A stretch of 64,000 nucleotides of DNA from Amanita rubescens (Eukaryota; Basidiomycota; Agaricomycetes; Agaricales; Amanitaceae): positions 124,001-188,000 of the forward strand of contig WION01000060.1 of the NCBI GenBank assembly GCA_015039365.1, given 5' to 3'. Below, piece by piece: positions 11,001 to 22,907 of the stretch. Every line of letters begins with the position of its first letter. The first letter of the stretch is position 1. Below the pieces are notes generated by a model. The model made no database searches, was not told the origin of the DNA, and saw nothing but the letters and a program-made list of their open reading frames with translations. Position numbers and translations under genes: made by a program.

Positions 11001-11861
11001 CATCACCCAGACACTCTTAGCAGCTTGGCTAATTTAGCATCCACATACAGGAACCAGGGGAGGTGGGATGAGGCAGAGAAGCTTTTTGTAGAAGTCATGG
11101 AGGCAAGGAAAGAAAAGCTTGGATCACATCACCCAGACACTCTTAGCAGCTTGGCTAATTTAGCATCCACATACAGGAACCAGGGGAGGTGGGATGAGGC
11201 AGAGAAGCTGGATGTAGAAGTCATGGAGACAAGCAGGGAAAAGCTTGGATCACATCACCCAGACACTCTTACCCACATGGCTAATCTAGCATCCACATAC
11301 TGGAACCAGGGGAGGTGGGATGAGGCAGAGAAGCTGGATGTAGAAGTCATGGAGGCAAGCAAAGAAAAGCTTGGATCACATCACCCACACACTCTTAGCA
11401 GCTTGGCTAATTTAGCATCCACATACAGGAACCAGGGGAGGTGGGATGAGGCAGAGAAGCTTTTTGTAGAAGTCATGGAGGCAAGGAAAGAAAAGCTTGG
11501 ATCACATCACCCACACACTCTTAGCAGCTTGGCTAATTTAGCATCCACATACAGGAACCAGGGGAGGTGGGATGAGGCAGAGAAGCTTTTTGTAGAAGTC
11601 ATGGAGACAAGCAGGGAAAAGCTTGGATCACATCACCCAGACACTCTTGTCAGCATGGCTAATCTGGCACTTACATATAGGAAACAGGGAAGGTTGAATG
11701 AGGGTAATGATTTACTTTCTCAAGCTGTCCAATTGATGGAAGCTAAGATGGGATCCCAGCATCCAACCACAATTCACTTCAGGGAAATGTTCAAGCCCGC
11801 TGAAGTTGACAGGACACAGACAGGAAGGCCTGATGGGGATTCAGATACCCATTCACATTAA
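8066..11861 (+). CDS. NLR-like receptor: NB-ARC/NACHT-type ATPase with C-terminal TPR array (1,231 aa)
   Basis: Exons 8066-8206, 8255-8484 and 8537-11861 join in frame. The N-terminal region (GAQNVIVTGSQLFGIHGNYY) resembles the short linker seen before the ATPase in many Agaricomycete NLR-like proteins. The nucleotide-binding domain has P-loop GMGGIGKT (residues 104-111), a kinase-2 strand WLMIYDNAD (173-181), a sensor-like ILITSRN and the GxPLA-like LGGIPLAIDQAGAY. A winged-helix-like H-P-L-V-H-A-W follows. Residues about 535-1190 are 15 near-identical 42-residue TPRs of kinesin-light-chain type plus a degenerate last one. Fungal NB-TPR proteins are thought to act in non-self recognition or programmed death; that role here is inference. 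No clear effector domain precedes the ATPase. The gene is nearly free of CpG, unlike its neighbours. Confidence 0.9.
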
Positions 11862-12340
11862 TCAATTGTGTCATAGTGGGCAATGAGGAATGTCAGGCTT
11901 TTATAGTTGAGCCTCAGCTATCATGCAGTAGTGTAAAGAAATGATTGAATGCAGTGTACCTTATAGTTGACTCTGGTAAAGTACTAAGCAGTTTGATTAA
12001 GTGAGTCTTTGAACAATGTGATGTGCCTTTGTTATCATGTAGAAGGTGGAGGTGTCAGAGGTGCCAGTGAGCTTTTAATATGGTTTTTAGCTTCAGCTTC
12101 ATACCCAAAACCAAAAGGTAGCATGTTGGAATGATATTGGAATGATATTGGAACACTGCACCATGCAACCTTTCACATTTGGTCTTGTGTTGACTGTCAC
12201 AAATGGCCACAATCATGCTTGTGGCATCTAAAGATATCATGTGGTATGAGACACATATGAGCTGCTCATGTAGTTGGATACAACAAGAATACATAGCTCC
12301 TGGGGAAAAAGTCCCTGTAACCTGTTTAAGAAAGCATAGA
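8095..12340. other. CpG-depleted block covering the NLR-like gene and its 3' flank
   Basis: Reading base by base I find only four CG dinucleotides between about 8095 and 12340 (8345, 9645, 9666, 11798), while TG and CA are abundant. CpG is common up to about 8091 and again from 12342. The 126-bp repeat unit itself contains none. The region 11862-12340 has no gene that I can see. Confidence 0.8.
9772..11740 (+). repeat. Coding minisatellite: 126-bp TPR units, 15 near-identical plus one degenerate
   Basis: Each unit encodes N-Q-G-R-W-(D/N)-E-A-E-K-L, then a V-E-V-M-E helix and E-K-L-G-S-H-H-P-x-T-L. Differences fall at a few positions: after S-T-Y (R, W, K, C), D/N in W-x-E-A, after E-K-L (E, F, D, N), A-R-K/A-S-K/A-S-R/T-S-R, D/H before T-L, and S-S-L/T-S-L/T-H-M/V-S-M. 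Confidence 0.95.
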
Positions 12341-12585
12341 GACGTTCACTGGCTCTCGAACTGAGCCACATTCAACACCACTTCAAAAGGTCATCCTTGT
12401 CTTCCACTGTAGTAGCACTTACTGCTTGCATTGGGAATCGTACTTCAAAAACAATGGCGCGTAGTTTAAATAGAAATGTACGTAAAATCGAACCACTTCA
12501 CTACGAACCAGTGAAATTTGGGCAATGATACACTGAACGTGATCGTAAGCAATACGCATTTAACGAAGAGATAAATATGCGGACC

Positions 12586-13071
12586 TCATTTCAATATATG
12601 CCATTTAGGATCATCATCAGCATCTAAGAATAGCTGCGCCTTGAACTTGGCCATTCGACGAGCAGTGGGGCGGTGCGTGTCAGAATATGTGGGATCACGC
12701 CTGTAAAAAGCGGCAATAATCGCCTCTTCTTCCGCCCCGCTCTCTCTTGGTAGGCTAACATGCAGAACTGCTACTGGCCATCCGGCCTCCTGAGCAGCGT
12801 GCCGTGCTATAAACGCTTTCATATGTCGCCTGAAGGGGCCTGCTGATGTTTTGACATCGCACCGTCCTTTACTGCGTGCCCGATTCAGGAAGAACTTGTG
12901 CAAGAACTTGTCGTCGATGAGATAACCGAGTACAACTTCTTGGTTCTTCATTTCGTCTTCCAAGGGTGGCAATGGAAAGTTCTTGGCGGAGGATGAGCTG
13001 GGGAGGAGTCAGCGTGAATGGACTTTATCTGCACAGTGCACGGAGGCTCACCGTGCATCCTTCGCCGACAT
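12586..13071 (-). CDS. Two-exon small protein of the locally amplified family (copy 4, 143 aa)
   Basis: Exon 1 is 13052-13071 (M-S-A-K-D-A), the intron 12998-13051 (GTGAGC donor, CTGAC branch, CCCCAG acceptor) and exon 2 12586-12997. The frame is intact and ends in D-D-D-P-K-W-H-I-L-K. It is close to copy 1 (517-998), sharing the P-P-L-E-D-E-M-K block, VVLGYLIDDKF, FFLNRARSKG and T-A-R-R-M-A-K-F-K-A-Q-L-F. The 3' flank (GTGAAATTTGGGCAATGATA) and 5' flank are also shared with the 0.5-5 kb array, although the NLR-like gene and more than 7 kb separate them. Function unknown. Confidence 0.6.
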
Positions 13072-13239
13072 TTCACTTATTGCTAGGTGGACGGTGAAGA
13101 CAGAAGCATCGAAGTTGAACTGTCACTGACTGTCACGCGTCACGGTCTATCTTCCGAATCAATATCAGCGGGACTCGATTCTAAGGAGCTAGCGGACATG
13201 TCAGGCGAAAGGTGGGCACGGGGCCAGTGCTTTGAGAAG

Positions 13240-13510
13240 AATCATAATATGTAAACGAATCGAACGACATTTACAAGCACCAGGGTATCGTGCGATTTCA
13301 CTCCCAGAATAGAGCAATACGCATGCAAGGAAGAGATTAATATGTAGAGTGCACATACCTCATCGACCCGTGGGGAAGTGCTTGTCGTGTTCGCGAAGAA
13401 AGCGACAATAATCGCCGTTTCTTCGACCCTAGGCTTGCTCGGTCTAATGAGCAGTATTCCGCGCTAGTGACGTTTTCTCAACTCTCTTGAAGAAGCTTTC
13501 CGGGATCTGG
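13240..13510 (-). pseudogene. Decayed relic (copy 5) of the 143-aa family
   Basis: A family 3' flank (CAATACGCATGCAAGGAAGAG near 13315) is followed by fragments of exon 2: GTGGGGAAGTGCTTGTC, CGACAATAATCGCCGTTTCTTC and GAGCAGTATTCCGCGCTAGTG. All correspond to the same stretch of copies 1 and 4. Large internal gaps and stops leave no frame. Confidence 0.5.
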
Positions 13511-14422
13511 ACTTTGGCGCTATCCGCCCCAGGGTCTGAGCATAAATGAGATTGTTTTTGAATCAGGGGAGACTCACTAGTAGGCCTATCAGCACTGGCC
13601 ACCGTGACGTGGAATCACCATCGAGTTCTATATATAAAAACCCAGCCAGTTTACCGACAGAAGGTTTACAAGGCACATTCTCAGTCCCTGAACTCGGCAG
13701 GCACGCTTGGCAGCTTCGGAAGACGATGTAATGCGTGTATGCGCTGAGAACGCACACTTACAGATCATTTTTCGATGACATTTCGCCCGCACAACGCGTG
13801 TTTCCTCGACTTGAGCTGTTCGTTTTCCAAACCAAGGGTTTTACGAGATAGGAGATAGCAGAGAGCCAGGGCCATCGTTTTCTGCGCACGTAAAGTCAAA
13901 AAATTTCGACCGGCAAGTCCGTGGGTACCAGTAACCAAGCCACGAGGACGAGGGTCGTTCTCAAACGTGCAACGGAAGTTACGGGCCGAACGCCGTCTCC
14001 TGTTAAGTGGGTCTGCGCGACGGTAGCGGAGAACCCTAGATTAAGGTTAGGATCAATCACACGTTGTGATCGACGTGGACCCGCTGATAAGCGAGAGAAG
14101 CAACCGTCGTTTGTGAACACCAACTCTCTAGTACGGTAAGCCCGCGTCTCGCTCGTCTCTTGCCCTCTCTTCACATCGCCTCGCACAGCCAACGGATCGA
14201 CGAATGGAGTCTTGAATTGCCGAGGCGTCCATTGGACCTCCCTCCCCTTTTCAAGCAAAAACTCAGCCGGATTTTGATCCTTCGTCTTCCACAAACTACT
14301 CTTTTTCACTCGATCGCACATCTCTGCCTCGTGGCAACTACAACCCATTGCTCTTCACCACTCACACACGCACCGCCACTCGATACAATACAACACCTAG
14401 AGGTACACTTGGTACCCTCTTC
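13511..14422. other. Upstream region of the GCN2 gene
   Basis: No gene is seen. A TATATATAAAA motif lies near 13629 and a pyrimidine-rich stretch at 14280-14400 precedes the GCN2 start codon. Confidence 0.35.
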
Positions 14423-17400
14423 ATGGAATCCACGGAGGAACTCCAAAAGTTGGAGATTACCGCTCTCAGATCCATCTATGCCGAAGATTTTATCGACTGT
14501 CCCCCACCCACAGTATGGAAGGTACGTGCATTACCCTTCCCCCTTGACATTTTCTTTCTCTCCTCACGCCCACGCCCCGCAGAGCGCAACGAGGCTACCC
14601 GAATTCCTAATCAAAATCGCTCATCCAGATTCAGATAAAGTTTACCTTCACCTCCACACAAAGTCCGTTAGTTCCGCGTTCCGTTGGGTGGATGGAATTC
14701 TGACGCTTAAGGTTACCAACTTGAAGGTTCCCGAAAACTTACCCAAGTCTCGCATGTCCCATTTTCACGATCGAAAAACCTCTTTTGGGGTTGACAATTG
14801 AACAAGTGACGAGATTGTCTCATGCGGTTAATGGAGAGGCGCAGAAATGTAGAGGTTCTGAAATGGTGTTCCAAGTGCGTTCGTTTTTTTTCTTTGCCTT
14901 GAGACGAGGTTGATATGGAGGGTTACAGATTGTCAATTTCGTTCAAGAGTGGTTTAGCGAGAATGTTAGACCGCCTGTTGAAGTTGTTGGTTCGTTGGCG
15001 GTACAAATGACTCAAAGAGCGATGGATGAAGAGAGGGTGCGGACCGGTTTTTTTTTTCCTTTTATGCCTTCTGACGCCTCTCTCTCTCGCCTAGGCTCGG
15101 AAACAACGTGAAGCAGAGGATCTCGCGCGCGAACAAGAACGAGTGGCGAGAGAAGCCGAAGCGCTGCAGGCCCAAATCAAGGAAGACGCCATGCGCCAAT
15201 TCCTGGCTAGGGAAGAATTCAAAGCTCGAAATAGGGCGTATTCAGAATCAACGGCGGTACCCGTTGCTGGGGATACGTTGACCGAGACCTTTAGTGTGGA
15301 GATTGAAGTAAACGGGTTGAGGTTTAGCACCGTCAAGTTGTTCCACCCGAGGAATGGTGCGCAGTTTCGTTTGCGTTCCACATTCGAGAAGTACTTACTT
15401 TTTCTTCTAGAACGTCTGGGAACGGTGTATCTCGCCGAACCAGTTTGCGACGACGTGAACACAACCCTCCCCCTCGAGCTACTTGTCGTCGCCTTCGACA
15501 CGCACTATTACACCACTTCGCAGGGTAGAAAAAAAATCAAACAAGTCGAAGCAGAAATCCAACGTCTCATCTCCGTCAGGCATCAGAACATTCTCAGCGT
15601 GTTTGCCGTTAAACTTAATATGCCGCATTCAGCTGGGGCGCCGCAGTTGGTCGTGCTTTCTGAGCAGGCGCCGGCGTTGACGTTATTTGATGTGTTGGAA
15701 GATTGCGAGTCGTTGAGGGAGGAACGGGCTTCCGTGAGTTCCTCAGTCTGTGTTTGACTTTTTTCGTTGACCCGCCCCCGCATATAGGATTATTTATGCC
15801 AGATTCTCTCAGCGCTAGAAGCAGTCCACGCAGGAGGACTAATGCATCGCGGAATCACCCCGAGGTGTATCGGACTTTCTTCTCGCGACCAGGGCCAGGG
15901 GAAACAAATCAAGTTGGGAAGGGTAGGATATTACACGCTCTTGCTCGATTTGCACCGGTCGAATGCGTTTGGCTCAGCCAAGGGTGTGAATGTGGACGAT
16001 TCGATGACGATTCCCGAAGCTTGGTGAGTAGTTGTAGGTCGGCTTAGTACAATGGATTGGACGCTGATGTACGGAATATTCAGGCGCTCTAGAGACGTGC
16101 AAAACGAATCGTCTTTGTTTTACACTCGTCACAGAGATATTCACGCCGTTGGAATCGTGCTTTTGCAGATGTTGTTGGGTTTAGACGTCACTGAACGGTT
16201 TTCAGACGTTCAATCCGCTTTGATGTTTTGTATGTGATTTAGTTCAGATAACGTAAAACATGACCTCATATATGCGCGTTAACAGCCTCCATCTCACCTT
16301 CACTCGCGCAAACGGCGAGAAATATGATCGAACCTCCGAAAAAGAACGATATAACGTGTTTGACTCTTTTGGCGGATTTGGCCGCGGCGTCCAGACATAA
16401 CGTACGGACGCGAACGACGACTGCCACAGCTGCGAAGAGTGCCCCGATCACCATCGTAGACCCAACGTTGAAAACGCCGAGACTACCACCTCCCTCAGGC
16501 TATGGCACTTCTCCAGATTCGACGGACTACAAGATGATGCAAGCCCAAGCCCGTCCTCGCCAAGCCAGCAGGTGGAAAGAAGACTGGGAAGAGTTGGAAT
16601 TGCTAGGCAAAGGCGCCTTTGGGTCCGTCGTCAAAGCCCAGAACAAGATCGATAACAGGATTTACGCCGTCAAGAAAATCCGACTCAAGACTCTCCAAAA
16701 GGATAACAAGATTTTTAGAGAAGTTAACGCGCTCTCGAGGCTTTCGCATAGGTTTATTGTGAGGTATTATACGACGTGGGTGGAGACGAGTGAGGTTGCG
16801 CTCGAGGCTGAGTCAACGGTTGCGTCTGAGGATGAAGGTGATGATGAGGACGGAGGTGGCGAGGACGGCTTGACGTCGGTTCCTGGAAGTAGCGCCGGTA
16901 AAAAGAATCTCACCAACGGCCATAGCAGCGGAACGGGTGATTTGTTCTTGGGTGGTGGGTTTAGCATCAATCTAGACGATTTGGACGAGATTTCGGGGTC
17001 GCATTCCAAGTCGTCCTTTCCTAGCATTCATTTTTCAAGGTCTATGACTCCGGAATCGGGTGAGAGCAGTGGGAGCGAGTCGAGTGGTAGCAATGGAAGT
17101 GGAACCAATGGAAGCGGAGGGAGCGGGAGCGAACCTGACAATTTGAACGCGAAAGCGGGGCATTTGAACAGTTTGTTCAAAAAGCCTACGAGGCCTACGA
17201 TTATGATTTCCGGTACTAGGTTCAATGGGAACGGGATGCCAACGCCTTCTCCTCTCGTTTCGAGGACGCTTTATATCCAGATGGTGAGTTACGTGCCATG
17301 ATCCCTTCCTTGGTTAAGTTAACGTACTCACAAGGAATTCGTCGAACGGCAAACGTTGAAAGAGCTCGTCGACGAAGGGATATCAGAAGATGAAGCTTGG

Positions 17401-20398
17401 AGGTTATTTCAACAGATTTTGGATGCGTTGGTACACATGTCGACGTTGGGGATTTTGCATAGGGACATCAAGTTGAAGAATATTTTTATAGATGCAAAGG
17501 GGGATTGTAAAGGTGAGCCCTTTTCCCCCAGAAAAAAGATATAGTTTGTTGGCTAAAAAAAAGCATAAAGTGGGTGACTTTGGTCTTGCGACGTCGAGTT
17601 TGGCGGCGGTAGATCCTTCAGATGTTTCTCCGTATGCTGTCGTGCTCGATGCCGATATGACGTTGGGTGCGTATTATTGTTCCCGTGGAATTCATTCTGA
17701 CAGCGAGAAGAGGTCGGAACGAGGTTGTACATTGCACCTGAAGTCCAATCGCGGAATCGAGGTCCACGGACTAGGAACCATGACAAGGCTGATATGTACA
17801 GTCTAGGGGTAGGCACGGTCTTTGCCAACCTGCCCATGAATGCGAGTTGACTGTTGAATTAGATCGTGTTCTTTGAGATGAACTACAAGTTTTCGACTGG
17901 AGCTGAGAGAATAGCTGTCATTGAGGGTATTAGAAGGCCTGAACCCATTTTTCCGCCTGATTGGGATCCGCAGCGTGCTCGCCAGAAAGACAGTGAGTGG
18001 TTCATTGGCGTGGTATGATGACGCTGATGTCTCTGAGCAGTAATTACGTGGCTGTTGCAACACGATCCGAGTAAGAGGCCTACCGCCGCTGAATTGTCAC
18101 AGAGTACGTTGCTGCCGCCAAAGATGGAAGACGAGTACTTTAAAGGGGCGTTGAAACTAATTGGTTGGTCCCACCTATTGAGTTTGTGAGGGTGATCAAT
18201 TGCTCATGATATCTAATAGCCAAGCCGGACTCTCCTCATCTGCAGACTGTTCTCTCCTCCCTGTTCAACCAGCCACCCAAGCCATCCCGCGGGTTTTTGT
18301 ACGATTACGAAGCAGACGTACCCGAGCATGTCACCCTCAATGACATTGTGAACGAGCGCCTCTCGGCCATTTTCAGGTTGCACGGTGCAGTCGACATGGA
18401 ACCGCCGCTTTTAATGCCTATCACAGACCCGGAGGATATCAAGAACCACTCTGCTGTCCTTGACAGTCATGGCGATGTCGTCATGCTCCCCAACAATATT
18501 CTCGTCCCGTTTGCGCGACTTGCCGCACGCGCTAACACGAAACGCATCAAACGATTCCATATCGCGAATGTATACAAGCCGTGCGTTTGTTTGCTTTTGT
18601 TCATCGATCGCTGACAAGCTTGGTGTTAGTCACTTCACTGGACACCCGAAAATGTCAAAAGCTGCCGTGTTTGACATCATTTCGCAAGACCTCAAGTGGG
18701 GACCTATCGCCGCTGGCGCCGAGATCATATCTGTAGCGAACGAGTGTTTGAGTTGTTTCCCGAACTTGGCGAATAATTACGAGATACGTATAAGCCATGC
18801 AAAAAGTGCGTTTCTCCTTTTTCAAGAGTGAACTCTTTTTGATTGTCGGGGTAGTCATTGAGCTAGCGTTGAGCCATCTTCCTCCTGGCCAACGGAGCGG
18901 GGTTATCGACATTTTGAATCAATCTAAATCGTCTGTATCTCAGAAACGTGCGTTGTTGCTGAAGAAAGGTCTTCTCAGAAGTACTGCGGACGAGTTGGAA
19001 ATCTTATCAGACAAAGGTACGTGAAACTTCTGAATTCTCGAGCTGGACTAACAATACCCGTGCAGACGACGAGATTGACAATCTGCTTGCAAGACTCGAA
19101 AAGGTATCCCCTGCTTTTGTCGGTCTTATTCAACCGTTCGTGGACGAAGTCAAGCATACGATTCAATATTCGGTTTCTACGGGCGTGACTAGGCAAATTT
19201 ATTTCCACCCACTTATGCTCGGAAACCATCTGCAATTATTCAAGGATGGCGTGATTGTCGACGTTGTTCGCAAGAACAAGGCAACGGATATTCTGGCCTC
19301 AGGTGGAAGGTATTCTTTTAAACTGCTCGTAATCTTCATTTGGTTGACTCTCACTATTAGATACGAAAGTTTGATAACGCGTTATTCTCCGTTGAAGACC
19401 AAGGCGGATTCTGTATGCGCAGTAGGCATCAACATTTCCGTCGAGAAGATCACATCAGCCATTGCGTCGCATCAAAGTGCGTTTATGAAGACTTTGGTGA
19501 AAGAGAATCGTTCGTTTGGCTTTTGGAGTCCACGACGGTGCGATGTCTATGTAGTATCATACCACGCAGGGAATCTCCAAGAGAGGCTCGAAGTTGTTGC
19601 ATACCTTTGGCAACACAACATCAGCGCGGATCTCATGTACGAGTCGGCCCTACCGGACGGGGAACATGAGAACTACGTGGATGTCTGTGCGAGGGAGGGT
19701 ATCTTGTTTACCGTATATCCACGTCCGCGTACCGGCAGTCGACGAGAGCAGGCGGCATTCAAGGTTAAGAGCATTCTCAAAGGGACGGAATACGAACGTG
19801 AGTCTTGGCGTGAAAGTACGCGTATTATAGTGACTCCGTCGCACAGTGTCCAAGCAAGAGCTTGTTGGCTGGCTCCAGCAGCAGATTGCAGAGCAGAAGC
19901 GTATCGACCTTTCTACGTCCGGAGTGCCAATTTCGACAGAAGGAACGCTAAGTAATGTGCCCTCAAAGGACACGGTTCCTCCGTCATCGGATGTACAACT
20001 TATATTACCGGTCGACACGAAGAAGCAGCGGAAGCATGTGAAGCAGCTCTTTCTCGATCGAGGTGCGCATGTTTTACGTTGGGTAGCAGGTGGTGGTTTG
20101 ATCGCGATCCGGTTCCTTAGCCTTTGAAACAGGTGTTCAATTGAAGAACTCCATCCAGACTGGTCTTCCCATCCTCGCGGTGGACGTACCTTCGCTAGTC
20201 TTCGACGCGATGACTCGCTCCGGGTCTTGGATCACGGATGAAGAAGCGTGGAAGATGGTGCTCAACACGTTTCCGGCACAGAATACCGCTTATGCGCAGC
20301 AGATTCGCGAAGCGGCTGCCAAGAGACGCACGGAGGGTCATCGATTCTTGATCCTGTTCGCCGTCAGGGAAGAAAGAATCCAACTTCTCACATTGTAA
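14423..20398 (+). CDS. GCN2: eIF2alpha kinase GCN2 (21 exons)
   Basis: This is the kinase that phosphorylates eIF2alpha when uncharged tRNA accumulates. Domains in order: RWD domain (L-E-I-T-A-L-R-S-I-Y, then FPKTYPSLACP across intron 2), a charged coiled coil, a pseudokinase domain (G-T-V-Y-L-A to R-D-I-H-A-V-G-I-V-L-L), and an active-looking kinase domain. The kinase has LLGKGAFGSVVKA, A-V-K-K-I, HRDIKLKNIF, V-G-D-F-G-L-A and Y-I-A-P-E, with the usual acidic insert between the N-lobe strands. A HisRS-like domain (HFTGHPKMSKAAVFDII; YESLITRYSP) and a C-terminal domain follow. Twenty short introns can be placed, e.g. 14522-14582, and the joins recover conserved residues each time. One acceptor is unusual (GACAGCGAG before E-E-V-G-T-R-L-Y). 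Length is about 1,600 residues, normal for the family. No lesion is seen. Start chosen at the ATG opening the RWD domain. Confidence 0.95.
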
Positions 20399-20765
20399 TC
20401 AAGCAGGTTTTCTCCCTTTTTCTCTCTCTTTGGATTGCAACAACAACAATTATCATAATCACAAAGTACAAACGGATCACTGTCTCATGGTTTTTTTTTA
20501 TTGTAAATTTCTTGTGGAGATTATTTAACGTCTACTCATCGGATACTGAACTTACAGATACCAGGCTGCTCTCTTGTGTACGGGTATGTAATTATATTAC
20601 GGAATGATAGTGTCGTATTGTCATTTGGCGATTTCCGGCGCGTTTTGGGTCGACTACTGGGTATCACCTATTGATACAAATACAAGTGAGAAGATAGTTA
20701 TGAGTAAGTACAAGGAGACAGCGATGTCCCCAATGCCCTTCTCCAGCCCTAGCAGATGCCTTCCG

Positions 20766-21313
20766 TCACTGGGACGGCCACTCCTTCCAGATCTTCATAT
20801 CCTCTTCACAATTGATCATGGCTTTTCCATCCTGAATGATAACCACTTTATTCCCGACTACCGTCCCACTGTTCACACGTCGAATATGCTGCAGTGCTTC
20901 GCTCAGCAAAAAGGCCCACGCATCTTGTAGGATGACCTTTTGGTAGTAGTCATTAGACTTGACAGTCGACTTGAAATCTGGGGCGCGCTCGAAAATCATC
21001 TCTGCGGCACCGTCCCACTCGGAGATGTCGAGGTCCGCTGGCGCTGCAACACCTGGCGCGATTTGGGGGTCGTGTGTCTATGAGATCAAATCAAAGTTAC
21101 AACAGAGGGCGGCCAAGGGAACATTGAACAGAATATGGAGTGGGTAAACGCTTGCGCGAGAGAATTGGTGCGTACCTGAGCATAGTACTTGATGCCATTC
21201 TCCAACGCCCACGGCGTCACCTTGGCTCCATGCTTAATCCAATGTTCTGAGAACTGCTCCCTCGTATAATTGGCATGTCTTTTCAATAATGCTTGTCCTA
21301 GGTCGTTAGTCAT
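20766..21313 (-). CDS. EthD-domain protein (149 aa)
   Basis: Exons 21176-21313 and 20766-21077 join through a 98-bp intron (GTACGC donor, TCATAG acceptor). The N-terminal part, LLKRHANYTREQFSEHWIKH, matches the R-x-x-x-x-x-x-E-F-x-x-x-W pattern of EthD/dimeric alpha-beta barrel proteins. The later D-G-A-A-E-M-I-F-E and K-S-N-D-Y-Y-Q-K-V-I fit the second half of that fold. In fungi such small proteins are often found with polyketide or aromatic metabolism, but no such cluster is here. The gene is convergent with GCN2. The 5' side carries a CTTCTCT microsatellite only about 30 bp above the start. Confidence 0.75.
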
Positions 21314-21345
21314 TCCGAGGCCGTAGCGTAGCGTAGGACTTCAGT

Positions 21346-21391
21346 CTTCTCTCTTCTCTCTTCTCTCTTCTCTCTTCTCTCTTCTCTCTTC
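21346..21391. repeat. Heptanucleotide microsatellite (CTTCTCT)6
   Basis: Six perfect units plus CTTC. It lies in the 5' region of the EthD-domain gene, where the sense strand is polypurine. Confidence 0.9.
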
Positions 21392-21639
21392 GGCCTGAGG
21401 CGACTCGGTCACGGACCGTTCTTAAGACCGCGGGAAAGCTTTATAAGCTTTCCCACGTGTCTCATTTGGGATTTACGCTATGACATTTGGCGGGGTTTGC
21501 CTGAACGACTCTCTAACGATTACCACCCACGAAAACTTCATACAAGTAAGCTCAACTATTTCCACATATTCTGGTACTCATCGTCCGATGACAGAATTTG
21601 TGAAACGATTGGTGCTCTTTGACGATGCGGAAGTACAGA

Positions 21640-22617
21640 TCAAGTTGCGACCACGAGAATTGTGAAGGTCTCTGCTGGAAAGGATACCCTCAGTCCCGTT
21701 TTCCCAACTCGGCGCCAAGCCGAGTAATGAAATCCAGGGTTTATGACGCTATTATAAACTACGGCCGCAACAAGAAATGCGTAATATACGCATTGGACGT
21801 TGAAAACAAACCATCCATCCAACTGTCGACCTATTAATCCTTCTATGAGTCGAAGCTTTTCAACATTTCTATGAGCATATACGTACGATGGTTTGTTAAT
21901 GTCGCTATATCACAGGCGAACAATTTCTGACCTTAGTCATATCCAGGAAGCCTTAGATGTTATTCCTTACATTTTAAGGGTGGAGATCACGTAATCTATA
22001 CACGTCTTCTACATTATTCATCTCTGCTACCCGCTCAAGAGAACCATTAACTTTATCTTGAACACCCCAACCCCCCTCTTTCTCGCGCGCAGCGACGTAA
22101 ATCGCATCCTTTGTTACGTGGGGAATGTACAATGCAAGACAGACGCCTGATGGATGTGGCGGATCTAGTAAGAGCCTTTCGCCTACCTAACGCTTGCTAT
22201 GCTTACTCCATTCGCGAAGCTTAAAGGCTGACAGTAAATCGATGTAGAAGAAAACGATAAACTATCTGCATGCCCATCATAGTGGTGGCACCGCGTACTG
22301 AATCTCGCATATTGACGTTATCAAAGGCGTTTATGGCATCAACGTTCAGCAATTTGTCCCAGGCACTGAAGGCACAGTACTTTTTAGCGGCATGCGCTTT
22401 GACGACAACGATCTACTGGATATTTGTAGCTTTTCATGGCAAAGTTTTCGCCAAGGACATGCCGTTATGGCGAAAGCTTGGGTGGCCGATCTCCGCCATT
22501 TACTATATGGTCTCAAGGGCTATGCAGGTCAGAGCCAAGCCCAAGACGGGAGTTTTTTACCCATGTTCCATACGTAGTGTGAAGGTGACAGCGGATTGTA
22601 CGAGTGATGAGTAACGT
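21640..22617 (+). pseudogene. Relic of a CorA-like membrane protein gene
   Basis: Two pieces match the intact minus-strand gene at 56077-58349. At 21640-21835 the frame reads C-D-H-E-N-C-E-G, then G-Y-P-Q-S-R-F-P-N and KKCVIYALDV. At 22330-22550 it reads G-V-Y-G-I-N-V-Q in one frame and TTTIYWIFVAFHGKVF, then LWRKLGWPISAIYYM, in another. The central part, about 300 codons in the intact gene, is absent between them. A frameshift separates the GxN loop from the last transmembrane helix. It cannot make a working protein. Confidence 0.6.
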
Positions 22618-22907
22618 CTCGGGGACCGATGAAGAACGCGTCCACAAAGTTCCAGGCTTGCGTTGAACCTCGAGAATGTGAAAACTAAAGTTGTGAATAG
22701 CGCGAGTTGTATTCTGTACAGAGTTGAGGTTTACGATGCACTGCCAGCGAGTCCCAGGAAACCGCTTAGGCAGGGTCAAGGCAATGCCCTGTAAGGTTTA
22801 TTGGACCCTGACCGGAATAAATAACCCGTGGGTTACACTGTAATATCCGGTAGAGTTTCAGCTCCGCATTCTACCTTCGGCTCTCAGTCATCGACGTTTC
22901 CTCTATC

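Noticed and set aside
15091..15501. 136-residue minus-strand frame
   Set aside because: Antisense of the GCN2 coiled-coil exon.
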